Source: Crystallibacter degradans (GTDB lineage: Bacteria > Actinomycetota > Actinomycetes > Actinomycetales > Micrococcaceae). Taken from it: DNA of 60,921 nucleotides. The position numbers were made by a program, and so were the translations under genes. The stretch is taken from the NCBI RefSeq assembly GCF_012952295.1, contig NZ_JABBCH010000019.1, positions 1 to 60,921 on the forward strand, written 5' to 3'. Under the pieces are notes generated by a model. That model saw only the letters and a program-made list of their open reading frames with translations, did not search any database and was not told the origin of the DNA. Shown here in pieces: positions 39,726-48,521 of this stretch; the stretch's first letter is position 1, and every line of letters begins with the position of its first letter.

Positions 39726-42700
39726 ATGCATAAGCTGGCCACACTATCCTTGGCCAACAGGGCCCTGATCGCTCTGATCACGGTATTTGTGGCCGTCTTC
39801 GGTGTCATCACCATGGGTTCGCTCAAACAGGAGCTGATCCCGTCGCTGGAGTTCCCCCGGGTCACGGTAGTCACCGCCATGCCCGGGGCGTCTCCGGAGG
39901 TAGTGGACAAGCAGGTCAGCGAACCGCTGGAAAACGCGCTGAACGCGGTCGAGGGGCTTGAATCCTCGACCGCAACGTCGCGGACCGGACTCTCCACCGT
40001 CAACCTGACGTTCGTCTACGGCACCAACCTGGACCGGGCGCGCAGCCAGGTGGACCGCGCCATCTCCAACGCGCAGCAGCTGCTGCCCGAGGACGTCTCC
40101 CCGCAGTCGGTGGCAGGCAGCATCAATGACTTCCCGATCGTCTTCATGGCGGTCTCCTCCGACCTGCCGTTGAGCGAACTCAATACGGAACTGCAGCGGC
40201 TCACGGTCCCCAGACTGCAGAAGCTGGAGGGTGTCCGCAGCGCCGAAGTCACCGGCGGTTCCGGCCAGCACATCGCCATCCTTCCCGATGATGACGCCTT
40301 GGCCGCCCGCAACGTCAGCGTGTCATCCATTGTCGATAGCCTGCAGAACAGCGGCGGCCTCGTGCCCGCCGGCACGGTCGAACAGGAGGAGAAGACCCTT
40401 TCCGTCCAGATCGGCAGCCCGCTGGACAGCCTGGAGACCATCGAGAACCTGCCGCTGGCGCCCAATCAAACAACGACGACGGAGCCCGCGCCGCCGTCGT
40501 CGGCTTCCGAAATACCAGGACGGGTTCCCGGCCAGTTCCCCGGCGAATCCCAGCCCGCACCGCCATCGCCGGTGAATCCCGCTCCGGTGGATACCGGCGC
40601 TGAAGGTTCCGGCGCTGAAGGTTCCGGCGTCCGGGGGCCTGTACGCGCGGCTGCAACCGGAGATCCGGTGACCATTGGCGAGGTCGCCACGGTCCGGATT
40701 GTCGACGACGAGCGGACGTCGATAACGCGCACGAACGGCGAAGAGACCCTCGCCCTGGCCGTGACGAAGACGCCGGACGGGGATACGGTGGCCATTTCCA
40801 ATGCCATCAACGACCTGCTCCCCGAGCTCGAAGCACAACTGGGCAACGGAGCCGCTTTCACCACCATTTTCGACCAGGCGCCCTTCATCGAGGAATCCAT
40901 CAAGGACCTGACAACCGAGGGTCTGCTCGGACTCGGCTTCGCAGTGCTGGTCATCCTGGTCTTCCTGCTCTCGGCCCGGTCCACGCTGATCACGGCCATC
41001 TCCATCCCGCTGTCGCTGCTGGTCACGTTCATCGGCCTCAGCGCCCTCGGCTATTCGCTGAACATCCTGACGCTGGGCGCACTGACCATCGCCATTGGCC
41101 GGGTCGTCGACGACTCGATCGTCGTCGTCGAAAACATCAAGCGGCATCTGGGCTACGGCGAGGACAAGCGCACCGCCATCGTGACGGCCGTGCGTGAAGT
41201 GGCCGGCGCCGTGACCGCCTCGACCTTGACTACCGTGGCCGTATTCCTGCCGATCGCGTTTGTCGCGGACCTGGCCGGCGAGCTGTTCCGCCCCTTTGCC
41301 ATCACCACCGCCCTGGCCCTGCTGGCGTCCCTTGCGGTGTCCCTGACCATTGTCCCGGTGCTCGCCTACTGGTTCGTCAAGTCCGCGTCCCAACGGCAGG
41401 ATCCGGCCGAGGTGCGGTCCGCGGCGGATGCCAAGGAACGCGCCTCGCGGCTCCAACGCGGGTACCTGCCGGTGCTCTCCTCCACACAGCGGCACCCTGT
41501 CATCACGCTGGGTGCGGCGGCCCTGGTCTTGCTGGGCACGGTGGCCATGGTGCCGCTGATGCAGACCAACCTGCTCGGTGATACCGGGCAGAACAGCTTC
41601 AGCCTGCGGCAGGAACTGCCCGCGGGCACCAGCCTGGAAGTCACCGACGAGGCAGCGTCTCAGGTCGAGGAGCTGCTGGCCGGCACCGAAGGCATCGACG
41701 ACGTCCAGGTCACCATGGGCAATTCCACATCGGGACTGGGTACATTCCTTTCCGCCGGTGCGTCCGTCGCCCAGTTCACGGTCATCACCGAAGAGGGCGC
41801 CGACCAGGTTGCCTTGCGCGAACGGGTACGCAACGACGTCGAGAAGCTGCCGGATGCCGGCACTATCACCCTCAGCACCCAGGGCGGCGGATTCGGCACC
41901 TCCAGTTCGGTGGACATCGACATCTCCGCCAGCAACGCCGGAGAACTGCGATCGGCCTCCGACACGCTGGTGGAGGAGTTGCAGGATCTGCCGGGGGCCG
42001 CCGAGGTGTCCAGCAATCTTGCTGCCGCCGAACCGGTGGTCCAGGTTTCCATCGACCGGGCCAAGGCTGTGGCGGCCGGGCTGAACGAAGAAGAAATTGC
42101 CGGCCTGCTGGCCTCCACCATCAGTCCGCTCCCCGGCGGCACGGTCCGGATTGACACCACGGACTATCCGGTGTTGATCGGCGAAGGAACGGACTTCGCC
42201 AGCGTCGATGAACTGCGCGACGTCGAAGTGCCCACGCCTTCCGGCCCGGTGCCGCTGACCGAGGTGGCCACGGTGGAGGAAACCGAGATCCCGACGTCGA
42301 TCACCAGTTCCGGCGGCGAGCGGACCGCCGTCGTCTCCATCACTCCTGCCGGCGAGAACCTCGGCGCGCTGAGCAGCGAGGTCCAGACGGTGGTGGACTC
42401 CGTCCAGCTGCCGGCCGGCGTCACGGCATCCCTGGGCGGGGCAGCGACCCAGCAGGCCGAGTCCTTCGAGCAGCTCGGTCTGGCGCTGCTCGCCGCGGTG
42501 GCGATCGTGTACGTCATCATGGTGGCGACCTTCAAGAGCCTCGTCCAGCCGCTGATTCTGCTGGTGTCCATCCCCTTCGCCGCCACCGGTGCCATCGCGT
42601 TGCTGGTCATCACCGGGATTCCGCTGGGGTTGCCTTCCCTGATCGGCATGCTGATGCTGGTGGGGATAGTTGTCACCAATGCGATTGTCCTGATCGACCT

Positions 42701-43037
42701 GATCAACCAGTACCGGCGGCCCCTCGGCGACCGCCCCGGCATGAATGTTGCGGACGCCATCCGGCACGGCGCCCGCCAGCGGCTCCGGCCCATCCTCATG
42801 ACAGCCCTGGCGACTGTCTTCGCGCTGACGCCGATGGCCCTCGGGCTCACCGGTGAAGGCGGCTTCATCTCGCAGCCGCTCGCCGTCGTCGTTGTTGGGG
42901 GTTTGATTTCTTCAACTGCGCTGACGCTGGTCCTGGTACCTGTGCTGTACCGGCTGGTCGAGGGCCGCCGTGAACGCCGCGCCCTGGCCAGAGCCGAGCA
43001 GCTGCAGGTCCGCGAGCCGGCCGCCGTGGGGAGCTGA
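39726..43037 (+). CDS. RND-family efflux transporter (AcrB/SwrC-like)
   Basis: Membrane transporter of 1,103 aa with twelve helices and the two large outer loops of the RND superfamily. Hallmarks: N-terminal SLANRALIALITVFVAVFG, the proton-relay helix GALTIAIGRVVDDSIVVVEN, and the repeat-half helix LMLVGIVVTNAIVLIDLINQ. A Pro-rich insert around residues 250-310 in the first porter loop includes an exact 15-bp tandem repeat (40596-40625). No membrane-fusion partner is adjacent, as for other Gram-positive RND pumps. It follows mqo by nine bases; co-transcription is possible. Confidence 0.93.
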   Translation: MHKLATLSLANRALIALITVFVAVFGVITMGSLKQELIPSLEFPRVTVVTAMPGASPEVVDKQVSEPLENALNAVEGLESSTATSRTGLSTVNLTFVYGTNLDRARSQVDRAISNAQQLLPEDVSPQSVAGSINDFPIVFMAVSSDLPLSELNTELQRLTVPRLQKLEGVRSAEVTGGSGQHIAILPDDDALAARNVSVSSIVDSLQNSGGLVPAGTVEQEEKTLSVQIGSPLDSLETIENLPLAPNQTTTTEPAPPSSASEIPGRVPGQFPGESQPAPPSPVNPAPVDTGAEGSGAEGSGVRGPVRAAATGDPVTIGEVATVRIVDDERTSITRTNGEETLALAVTKTPDGDTVAISNAINDLLPELEAQLGNGAAFTTIFDQAPFIEESIKDLTTEGLLGLGFAVLVILVFLLSARSTLITAISIPLSLLVTFIGLSALGYSLNILTLGALTIAIGRVVDDSIVVVENIKRHLGYGEDKRTAIVTAVREVAGAVTASTLTTVAVFLPIAFVADLAGELFRPFAITTALALLASLAVSLTIVPVLAYWFVKSASQRQDPAEVRSAADAKERASRLQRGYLPVLSSTQRHPVITLGAAALVLLGTVAMVPLMQTNLLGDTGQNSFSLRQELPAGTSLEVTDEAASQVEELLAGTEGIDDVQVTMGNSTSGLGTFLSAGASVAQFTVITEEGADQVALRERVRNDVEKLPDAGTITLSTQGGGFGTSSSVDIDISASNAGELRSASDTLVEELQDLPGAAEVSSNLAAAEPVVQVSIDRAKAVAAGLNEEEIAGLLASTISPLPGGTVRIDTTDYPVLIGEGTDFASVDELRDVEVPTPSGPVPLTEVATVEETEIPTSITSSGGERTAVVSITPAGENLGALSSEVQTVVDSVQLPAGVTASLGGAATQQAESFEQLGLALLAAVAIVYVIMVATFKSLVQPLILLVSIPFAATGAIALLVITGIPLGLPSLIGMLMLVGIVVTNAIVLIDLINQYRRPLGDRPGMNVADAIRHGARQRLRPILMTALATVFALTPMALGLTGEGGFISQPLAVVVVGGLISSTALTLVLVPVLYRLVEGRRERRALARAEQLQVREPAAVGS

Positions 43038-43080
43038 CGTCCCGGTCCCGCCTTGATGTGTTGAGCCCCACGACGCTGCC

Positions 43081-43096
43081 GCGGAATGATTTCCGC
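43081..43096 (+). terminator. Small hairpin after the RND gene
   Basis: GCGGAA-TGAT-TTCCGC is a perfect 6-bp stem with a 4-base loop, 44 bases after the stop; there is no T-run, so terminator activity is uncertain. Confidence 0.4.
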
Positions 43097-43118
43097 ACAC
43101 CGCCAGTTGTGTCAGTAG

Positions 43119-43130
43119 ATGCAAAAGCAT
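43119..43130. promoter_or_regulatory. Candidate MarR operator upstream of the flavin oxidoreductase
   Basis: ATGCAAAAGCAT is a short palindrome (ATGC-A4-GCAT) immediately upstream of GTAAACT, a possible -10 element, about 45 bases before the ATG. The regulated operon encodes its own MarR protein, so autoregulation at this site is plausible. Confidence 0.45.
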
Positions 43131-43172
43131 GTAAACTGATGTAAGACTTTGCGGTAGAGAAAGAGGCACAGC

Positions 43173-44279
43173 ATGGAAATCGGCGTATTCAGCGTTTCCG
43201 ATATCACCCAGGATCCGACCACCGGCCGGACCCCGACCGAACGCGAACGCATCAAGGCAGCGGTCAGCATTGCCAAGAAGGTCGAAGAGATCGGCATGGA
43301 TGTCTACGCCACCGGCGAGCACCACAACCCGCCGTTCTACGCCAGTTCGCCGACCACCCTGCTCGGCTACATCGCAGCCCAGACGGAGCGGATCACCCTT
43401 TCCACGACGACCACGCTGATCACCACGAACGATCCGGTCAAGATCGCCGAAGACTTTGCGATGCTCCAGCAACTGTCGGACGGACGCGTGGACCTGGTAC
43501 TGGGCCGCGGCAACACCGCTCCGGTCTACCCGTGGTTCGGACGCAACATCCAGGATTCGCTGGAGCTGACGGTCGAGAACTATGCGCTGCTGCGCAAGCT
43601 CTGGGACGAAGACGTGGTGAACTGGCAGGGCAAGCACCGCACCCCGTTGCAGAACTTTACCGCCACGCCCCGCCCGCTGGACGGCGTCGCTCCCTTCGTC
43701 TGGCACGGCTCGATCCGCACCCCGCAGATTGCCGAACTGGCCGCTTACTACGGTGACGGTTTCTTCGCCAACAACATTTTCTGGCCCAAGGAACACTACA
43801 TGCAGCTCATCGGCCTTTACCGTGAGCGCTATGCGCACTACGGCCACGGCACGGCAGACCAGGCGATCGTGGGCCTCGGCGGACAGTTCTTCATGCGCAA
43901 GAACTCGCAGGACGCCGTGAACGAGTTCCGCCCGTACTTCGACAACGCCCCGGTCTACGGCCACGGCCCGTCGATGGAGGACTTCACCGCCCAGACCCCG
44001 CTGACCGTGGGCAGCCCGCAGGAGGTCATCGAGAAAACCCTCAGCTTCGCCGACGCCTTCGGCGACTACCAGCGCCAGCTGTTCCTGATCGACCACGCCG
44101 GCCTGCCGCTGAAGACCGTGCTCGAGCAGCTGGACCTCTTCGGCGAGGAGGTGCTGCCGGTGCTCAAGCGGGAATTCGCCGCCCGCAGGCCCGCCCATGT
44201 ACCCGACGCACCGACGCACGCCAGCCGCAAGGCAGCACGGGATGCAGCCCTGGCCGGGGAGACGGTATCCAATGGCTGA
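43173..44279 (+). CDS. LLM-class flavin-dependent oxidoreductase
   Basis: Luciferase-like monooxygenase-family protein of 368 aa with an FMN/F420-type TIM barrel: MEIGVFSVSD, VYATGEHHNPPF, TTLITTNDPVKIAEDFA, GRVDLVLGRGNTAPVYPWFG and the C-terminal GSPQEVIEKTL. Substrate unknown; such enzymes oxidise or reduce small organic molecules. GAAAGAGG lies upstream of the ATG. The stop overlaps the start of a MarR gene by eight bases, making a two-gene operon. Confidence 0.9.
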   Translation: MEIGVFSVSDITQDPTTGRTPTERERIKAAVSIAKKVEEIGMDVYATGEHHNPPFYASSPTTLLGYIAAQTERITLSTTTTLITTNDPVKIAEDFAMLQQLSDGRVDLVLGRGNTAPVYPWFGRNIQDSLELTVENYALLRKLWDEDVVNWQGKHRTPLQNFTATPRPLDGVAPFVWHGSIRTPQIAELAAYYGDGFFANNIFWPKEHYMQLIGLYRERYAHYGHGTADQAIVGLGGQFFMRKNSQDAVNEFRPYFDNAPVYGHGPSMEDFTAQTPLTVGSPQEVIEKTLSFADAFGDYQRQLFLIDHAGLPLKTVLEQLDLFGEEVLPVLKREFAARRPAHVPDAPTHASRKAARDAALAGETVSNG

Positions 44280-44733
44280 CGAGGAATCCCAGCCGCAGAT
44301 CAGGACGACGTCGGAAGCCTGGGAGTCGCTCTTTCGCACCCAGGTGGCGGTGATGCGCCGGATGCAGCAGCTGCCGGAGTTCAAGAAGCTGGCCATGCGT
44401 GAATACGACGTGCTGTTCAACCTCAGCCACTGCCCCACCGGGTGGACCAGGCTCAATGAGCTCAACGAGGCCTTGCTGATCAGCCAGCCGAGCCTGAGCC
44501 GGATGGTCGAGCGGCTGGAAGCCAAAGGCTTGGTGCAGCGCCGAACAGCCGAGCGGGACCAGCGTGGCATCGAGATCGCCCTGACCGAGGAAGGCCGCGC
44601 CCTGCAGCAGGAGATCGGCCGCGTGCACGTGCGCCATCTGCACGAGATGCTGGCGCCGGCGCTCAGCGAGGAGGAGTTCAGGCAGCTCCAGTTCCTCACG
44701 GACAAGCTCCGCACGGGGATCAAAGACCGCTGA
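44272..44733 (+). CDS. MarR-family transcriptional regulator
   Basis: Protein of 153 aa with a winged helix: EYDVLFNLSHCPTGWTRLNE, recognition helix ISQPSLSRMVERLEAKGLV and wing RRTAERDQRGIEIALT. Start ATG at 44272 lies inside the end of the upstream oxidoreductase gene, so translation is coupled. Likely regulates its own operon through the palindrome at 43119; ligand unknown. Confidence 0.92.
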   Translation: MADEESQPQIRTTSEAWESLFRTQVAVMRRMQQLPEFKKLAMREYDVLFNLSHCPTGWTRLNELNEALLISQPSLSRMVERLEAKGLVQRRTAERDQRGIEIALTEEGRALQQEIGRVHVRHLHEMLAPALSEEEFRQLQFLTDKLRTGIKDR

Positions 44734-44756
44734 CCCCTGGCGGCGGCCGGCTTGTC

Positions 44757-45563
44757 TCAGCGCAGCTGCACGGCCGCCGCAGGGTCCGTTTCGGGCACGA
44801 AGTCATCCACCACGGCGGTAACTTTCAGCTCCTTCAGGGAAAGGCTGCCGCCCACGGTGGACAGGAAGGCCGTATCCGAGGCATCCCGTCCGGTGGCGAT
44901 GCGCAGCAGGGTCTGCCGCGGGGCCATGCCGGTGGCGTCCACCACGTGCCAGGCGCCGTCGATATAGGCCTCGGCAACGGCGTGGAAGTCCATCGGGTCC
45001 AGTCCCGGGGCGTACACCGCGGCGAGCCGCGCCGGCACGTCCTTGGCCCGCAACAGCGATACCACCAGGTGGGCGAAGTCGCGGCAGACCCCGCGGCGTT
45101 CCAGCAGGGTTTCCACTGCTCCGTCCGTGGGCCGGGACGATCCGCTGACGTAGCGCAGCTCCCGCCCCACCCAGGTGCGCACGGCGTTGAGCAGTTCCAT
45201 CCCGTGCAGCGACCCGAATTCGGCGTACGACGTCGGCAGCAGCTTGTCGGACTCGCAGTACCGGCTGGGGCGCACATACCGGATCAGTTCGGTCCGGTCG
45301 ATGCGTTCCGGCCCCGCCACGCCTTCCACCGTGACCGCATAGTCCACTTCAACCGTGGACGGTTCATCCACATGCAGGGTATGCAGCCGGCCGGAATGGT
45401 TGTCTGCCAGTTCCTCCAGCTGTGCCGGAGCGCCGTCCACCGTCACGGTAAAGGTCTCGTCGAAGGCGGTGTAGCCGGAGTTCCGGGCGGCGGCAATGGC
45501 AAACACCATGGAGGTGTTGGCAGTGGTCCTGGCGACGAGACGGGCCGACGCGGCTCGTTTCAT
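44757..45563 (-). CDS. Transglutaminase-like family protein
   Basis: Protein of 268 aa. An N-terminal beta-rich domain precedes a transglutaminase core with Cys-His-Asp: RRGVCRDFAHL, MDFHAVAEAYIDG and WHVVDATGMAP. No signal peptide, so cytosolic; activity could be proteolytic or cross-linking. Its start overlaps the stop of the upstream lipoprotein gene by four bases (ATGA). The role is unknown. Confidence 0.88.
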   Translation of the reverse strand: MKRAASARLVARTTANTSMVFAIAAARNSGYTAFDETFTVTVDGAPAQLEELADNHSGRLHTLHVDEPSTVEVDYAVTVEGVAGPERIDRTELIRYVRPSRYCESDKLLPTSYAEFGSLHGMELLNAVRTWVGRELRYVSGSSRPTDGAVETLLERRGVCRDFAHLVVSLLRAKDVPARLAAVYAPGLDPMDFHAVAEAYIDGAWHVVDATGMAPRQTLLRIATGRDASDTAFLSTVGGSLSLKELKVTAVVDDFVPETDPAAAVQLR

Positions 45564-46408
45564 GAACGCTCCCTTTGGCCGGATCCGGCGGCGTGTTCGG
45601 CGATCCGCAGGGAGGTAATCATCTCCCGCAGCTTCGCAAAGCGGTCCGTCTCCAGATACTCCAGTGCTTCCTGCACGCTGTTGTAGCTCTTCAGCTCCTC
45701 GGCCGGCTCGTCCGCTGACGGCACACCGTGCACCGGGGTATCCGAAAACGAGTAAAGGCCCACACTATCCGGTCCCGCGACCGCGTTCTGGATGGCGCAG
45801 GCCTTGTTGTCCACACCGCCAACCTTATTCGTGATGCCCATCGAGGCAAAGAACTTATAGCCGCGCAGCATGCGGAACACGAACCGCGGTTCAATGTTGC
45901 CGGCTCCGTCCACCGCTGCCACATCGAGGGGCTCGCTGGCCAGCACCACATAGTCGGTCACGTTACCGGGGGTGCACTGGATTTCCTCCAGGATCAACCG
46001 GGTGTGCAGCTGGGCCACTACCCTGCCCCCGCCGTCGCTGATGTCCAGATGGACGCCGCCGTTTGATGGCTGCGTCGGTTCGGGCTGCTGCTGCACTGTC
46101 CAGTCTTCGGGCAGGTCGAAGCTGAGGGTGCCGGACGGGTCCGCGTAGGTTTTCCAGCCTGCCCTGGCTGTCCCGGAAGGTTCAGCCGAAGGACGCGGCA
46201 TGGTCATTGACGACGGCGGCGCGGCCTGCGCCGGCGGAGCTGCGGCTCTACCCGCGGCTCCTGCGTCCGGGGCAAGATCCAGCAGGCCGCAGCCGGAGAG
46301 CGTTATGCCGGCGACGGCCAGGGCGGCAACTGACCGCAGGCGCCGGGTGGGTCGCGCTGCAGGCAAGGGATCACGTTCCTTCGGTCGCGGCAAGGGGTTT
46401 CCTTCCAC
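45560..46408 (-). CDS. Hypothetical secreted lipoprotein
   Basis: Protein of 282 aa with a lipoprotein signal (VAALAVAGITLSGCG), then a Pro/Ala-rich linker of about 50 residues, then a compact beta-rich domain (TLSFDLPEDWTVQQQ, GRVVAQLHTRLIL). Two cysteines in the domain may pair. I do not recognise the family. It is the first gene of a two-gene unit with the transglutaminase-like gene. Confidence 0.75.
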   Translation of the reverse strand: MEGNPLPRPKERDPLPAARPTRRLRSVAALAVAGITLSGCGLLDLAPDAGAAGRAAAPPAQAAPPSSMTMPRPSAEPSGTARAGWKTYADPSGTLSFDLPEDWTVQQQPEPTQPSNGGVHLDISDGGGRVVAQLHTRLILEEIQCTPGNVTDYVVLASEPLDVAAVDGAGNIEPRFVFRMLRGYKFFASMGITNKVGGVDNKACAIQNAVAGPDSVGLYSFSDTPVHGVPSADEPAEELKSYNSVQEALEYLETDRFAKLREMITSLRIAEHAAGSGQRERS

Positions 46409-46473
46409 GGTACCGATCCCCCGCCGCCAAACTGCCGTACCGCGGGACGTGTCTGCGAAGTCCGGCAGGAGAG

Positions 46474-47616
46474 CTAGGGTACCAGCTTCCGGACGTCTTT
46501 CACCGCGCCGACCACCGCCCGCGCGGCGAGGGCAATCTCGGCCTCCTTGACGGATGCGGTGAAGGTCAGCCGCACGGCCGTCTGCGCCACCGCCGGATCA
46601 ATTCCCATGGCCAGCAGCACCGCGGAAGGTTCATCCGAACCGGCTGCGCAAGCCGAGCCGCTGGAACACACCACGCCCCGCCGCTCGAGCTCGAGGAGGA
46701 CCGCTTCTCCCGAGGTGCCCGGAAAACAAAAGGAGGCACTGGCCGGCAGCCGCCCCGTCCGGTGCCCGGTCAGCTGGGCCTCCGGCAGCGCCTTCAGCAC
46801 CTGCTCGATCAGGTAGTCTCGGTACCCGGTGACCCTCGGCACCGTCTCGGCCCGCTCCTTCTCCGCCAAGGACAAGGCGGTCGCGACGGCGACGGCACCG
46901 GCCACGTTTTCCGTGCCGGACCGCCGTCCGTTTTCCTGGCCGCCGCCATGGACCAGCGGCTCCAGCGGACGCCGGCCCGAGACGTACAGCAGCCCGCAGC
47001 CCTTGGGCGCACCGAGTTTGTGCCCCGAAATACTCAGCGCGTCGACACCAAGACGGCCAACGTCCAGGTCCAGCCAGCCGGCGGCCTGCACCGCATCCGT
47101 ATGGAAGGGGACCTTCGCCTCCCGGCACAGTCCGGCAATCTCTTCGACCGGCTGAATGGTGCCCACCTCATTATTGGCGTACATCACCGTGCACAATGTG
47201 GTCTCCGGCGTGAGTTCTGCAGCCAGGGTTTCAAGATCCACGACGCCGTCTTGGTCCACGGGGACGCGGACGAGCGTAAAGCCGTGCAACCGTTGCAGGT
47301 ACTCCACGGCCTCAAGCACAGAGGGATGCTCCACGGCACTGGCCACAATGCGCTTGCCGCGGGGCGAGGCCAGGGCCAGCCCCTTGATGGCGAGGTTGTT
47401 GGCTTCGGTGCCCCCGGAGGTGAAGATGATCTCCCCGGGCCGGCAGCCGAGGACCTGCGCCGCTGTCCTGCGGGCATAATCCAGAGCCCGCCCGGCCGCT
47501 TCGCCGACCGTGTGGTGGCTGGAGGGATTGCCGAAGTCCTGCGTCAAGGCCGGCCACATCGCTTCCAGCACCTCCTGGCGCACGGGAGCAGTGGCGGCGG
47601 CATCCAGGTAAATCAT
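46474..47616 (-). CDS. Cysteine desulfurase (NifS/IscS-like) of the NAD operon
   Basis: PLP enzyme of 380 aa releasing sulfur from cysteine for iron-sulfur cluster assembly. Visible: YLDAAATAPVRQEV, TSGGTEANNLAI, VEHPSVLEA, the PLP lysine in SGHKLGAPKG, RSGTENVAG and the active-site cysteine in SSGSACAAGS. Placed last in the nadABC operon, 32 bases after nadC; in such operons the desulfurase supplies the 4Fe-4S cluster of quinolinate synthase. Standard length, intact. Confidence 0.93.
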   Translation of the reverse strand: MIYLDAAATAPVRQEVLEAMWPALTQDFGNPSSHHTVGEAAGRALDYARRTAAQVLGCRPGEIIFTSGGTEANNLAIKGLALASPRGKRIVASAVEHPSVLEAVEYLQRLHGFTLVRVPVDQDGVVDLETLAAELTPETTLCTVMYANNEVGTIQPVEEIAGLCREAKVPFHTDAVQAAGWLDLDVGRLGVDALSISGHKLGAPKGCGLLYVSGRRPLEPLVHGGGQENGRRSGTENVAGAVAVATALSLAEKERAETVPRVTGYRDYLIEQVLKALPEAQLTGHRTGRLPASASFCFPGTSGEAVLLELERRGVVCSSGSACAAGSDEPSAVLLAMGIDPAVAQTAVRLTFTASVKEAEIALAARAVVGAVKDVRKLVP

Positions 47617-47648
47617 GGGATCAGGTGCTGCTTTCGTCAGTGGGAATG

Positions 47649-48521
47649 TCAGTGGGAGATGTGGATGTCCAGCCCCAGGTCCAGAGACCTGGCGCTGTGG
47701 GTGAGCGCACCGGAAGAGATTACGTCCACTCCGGTGCGGGCGATCTCCCCCACGGTTTCCAGCCGGACATTGCCGCTGGCTTCCACCAGGGCGCGGCCCG
47801 CCACCTGGGCCACGCCGGCGCGGAGCCCCTCCAGAGTGAAGTTATCCAGCATGATCGTGTCCACCCCGGCCGCCAGTACGGGTTCGATCTGCTCTGCCCG
47901 GTCCACTTCGACTTCAAAATGGACCGTGTGCGGCAGCCGGGACTTCGCCGCCCGCAGGGCCTCGGACAGGTCCTTGCGGCCGCCGTCGGTAATCACGGCG
48001 AGATGGTTGTCTTTGGCCATCACGGCATCGGAGAGCGAATAGCGGTGGTTGTGCCCGCCGCCGCACCTCACGGCGTAGCGCTCCAGCGCGCGCAGCCCGG
48101 GAGTCGTCTTGCGGGTATCGACCACCCGGGCCGCCGTTCCGGCCACCGCTGCGACGAAGGCAGCCGTCTGGGTGGCAATGCCGCTCAGACGCTGCAGCAG
48201 GTTCAGTCCCACGCGTTCGGCCAGCAGGATGGAGCGGGCATTGCCGCTGATCACCGCGAGTACCTGGCCGGCGTCGAACGTGTCCCCGTCCTTGACCTTG
48301 AACTGTACGGAGATGGACGCGTCGGCCTGGCGCAAGACGGTTTCCAGTACGGGGACGCCGGCGAACACGCCTGGCTCGCGCGCGGCCAGTTCCGCTGTCG
48401 CCGTCGCGTCCGCCGGGATCAGGGCGTTAGAGGTGATGTCGCCCCACGGCGCGTCTTCGGCTAGCGCGGCGGCGACAATGCGCTCAAGCGTCGGCTGGTC
48501 GGGCGGAAGAATCTGGTTCAT
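47649..48521 (-). CDS. nadC: Nicotinate-nucleotide pyrophosphorylase (carboxylating)
   Basis: Quinolinate phosphoribosyltransferase of 290 aa: converts quinolinate and PRPP to nicotinate mononucleotide, the third step of de novo NAD synthesis. Visible: EDAPWGDITSNAL, RVGLNLLQRLSGIAT, DTRKTTPGLRALEKYA-like core, CGGGHNHR, VMAKDNHL, HFEVEVDRAEQ, IMLDNFTLE. The ATG at 48521 overlaps the nadB stop (ATGA), showing coupled translation; longer upstream forms are in nadB. Confidence 0.96.
   Translation of the reverse strand: MNQILPPDQPTLERIVAAALAEDAPWGDITSNALIPADATATAELAAREPGVFAGVPVLETVLRQADASISVQFKVKDGDTFDAGQVLAVISGNARSILLAERVGLNLLQRLSGIATQTAAFVAAVAGTAARVVDTRKTTPGLRALERYAVRCGGGHNHRYSLSDAVMAKDNHLAVITDGGRKDLSEALRAAKSRLPHTVHFEVEVDRAEQIEPVLAAGVDTIMLDNFTLEGLRAGVAQVAGRALVEASGNVRLETVGEIARTGVDVISSGALTHSARSLDLGLDIHISH

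Noticed and set aside
40323-42767. Very long open frame (814 codons) on the minus strand opposite the RND pump
   Set aside because: Low-complexity, Gln/Arg/His-rich translation with no domain; typical antisense frame in GC-rich coding DNA while the plus strand encodes a clear RND protein.
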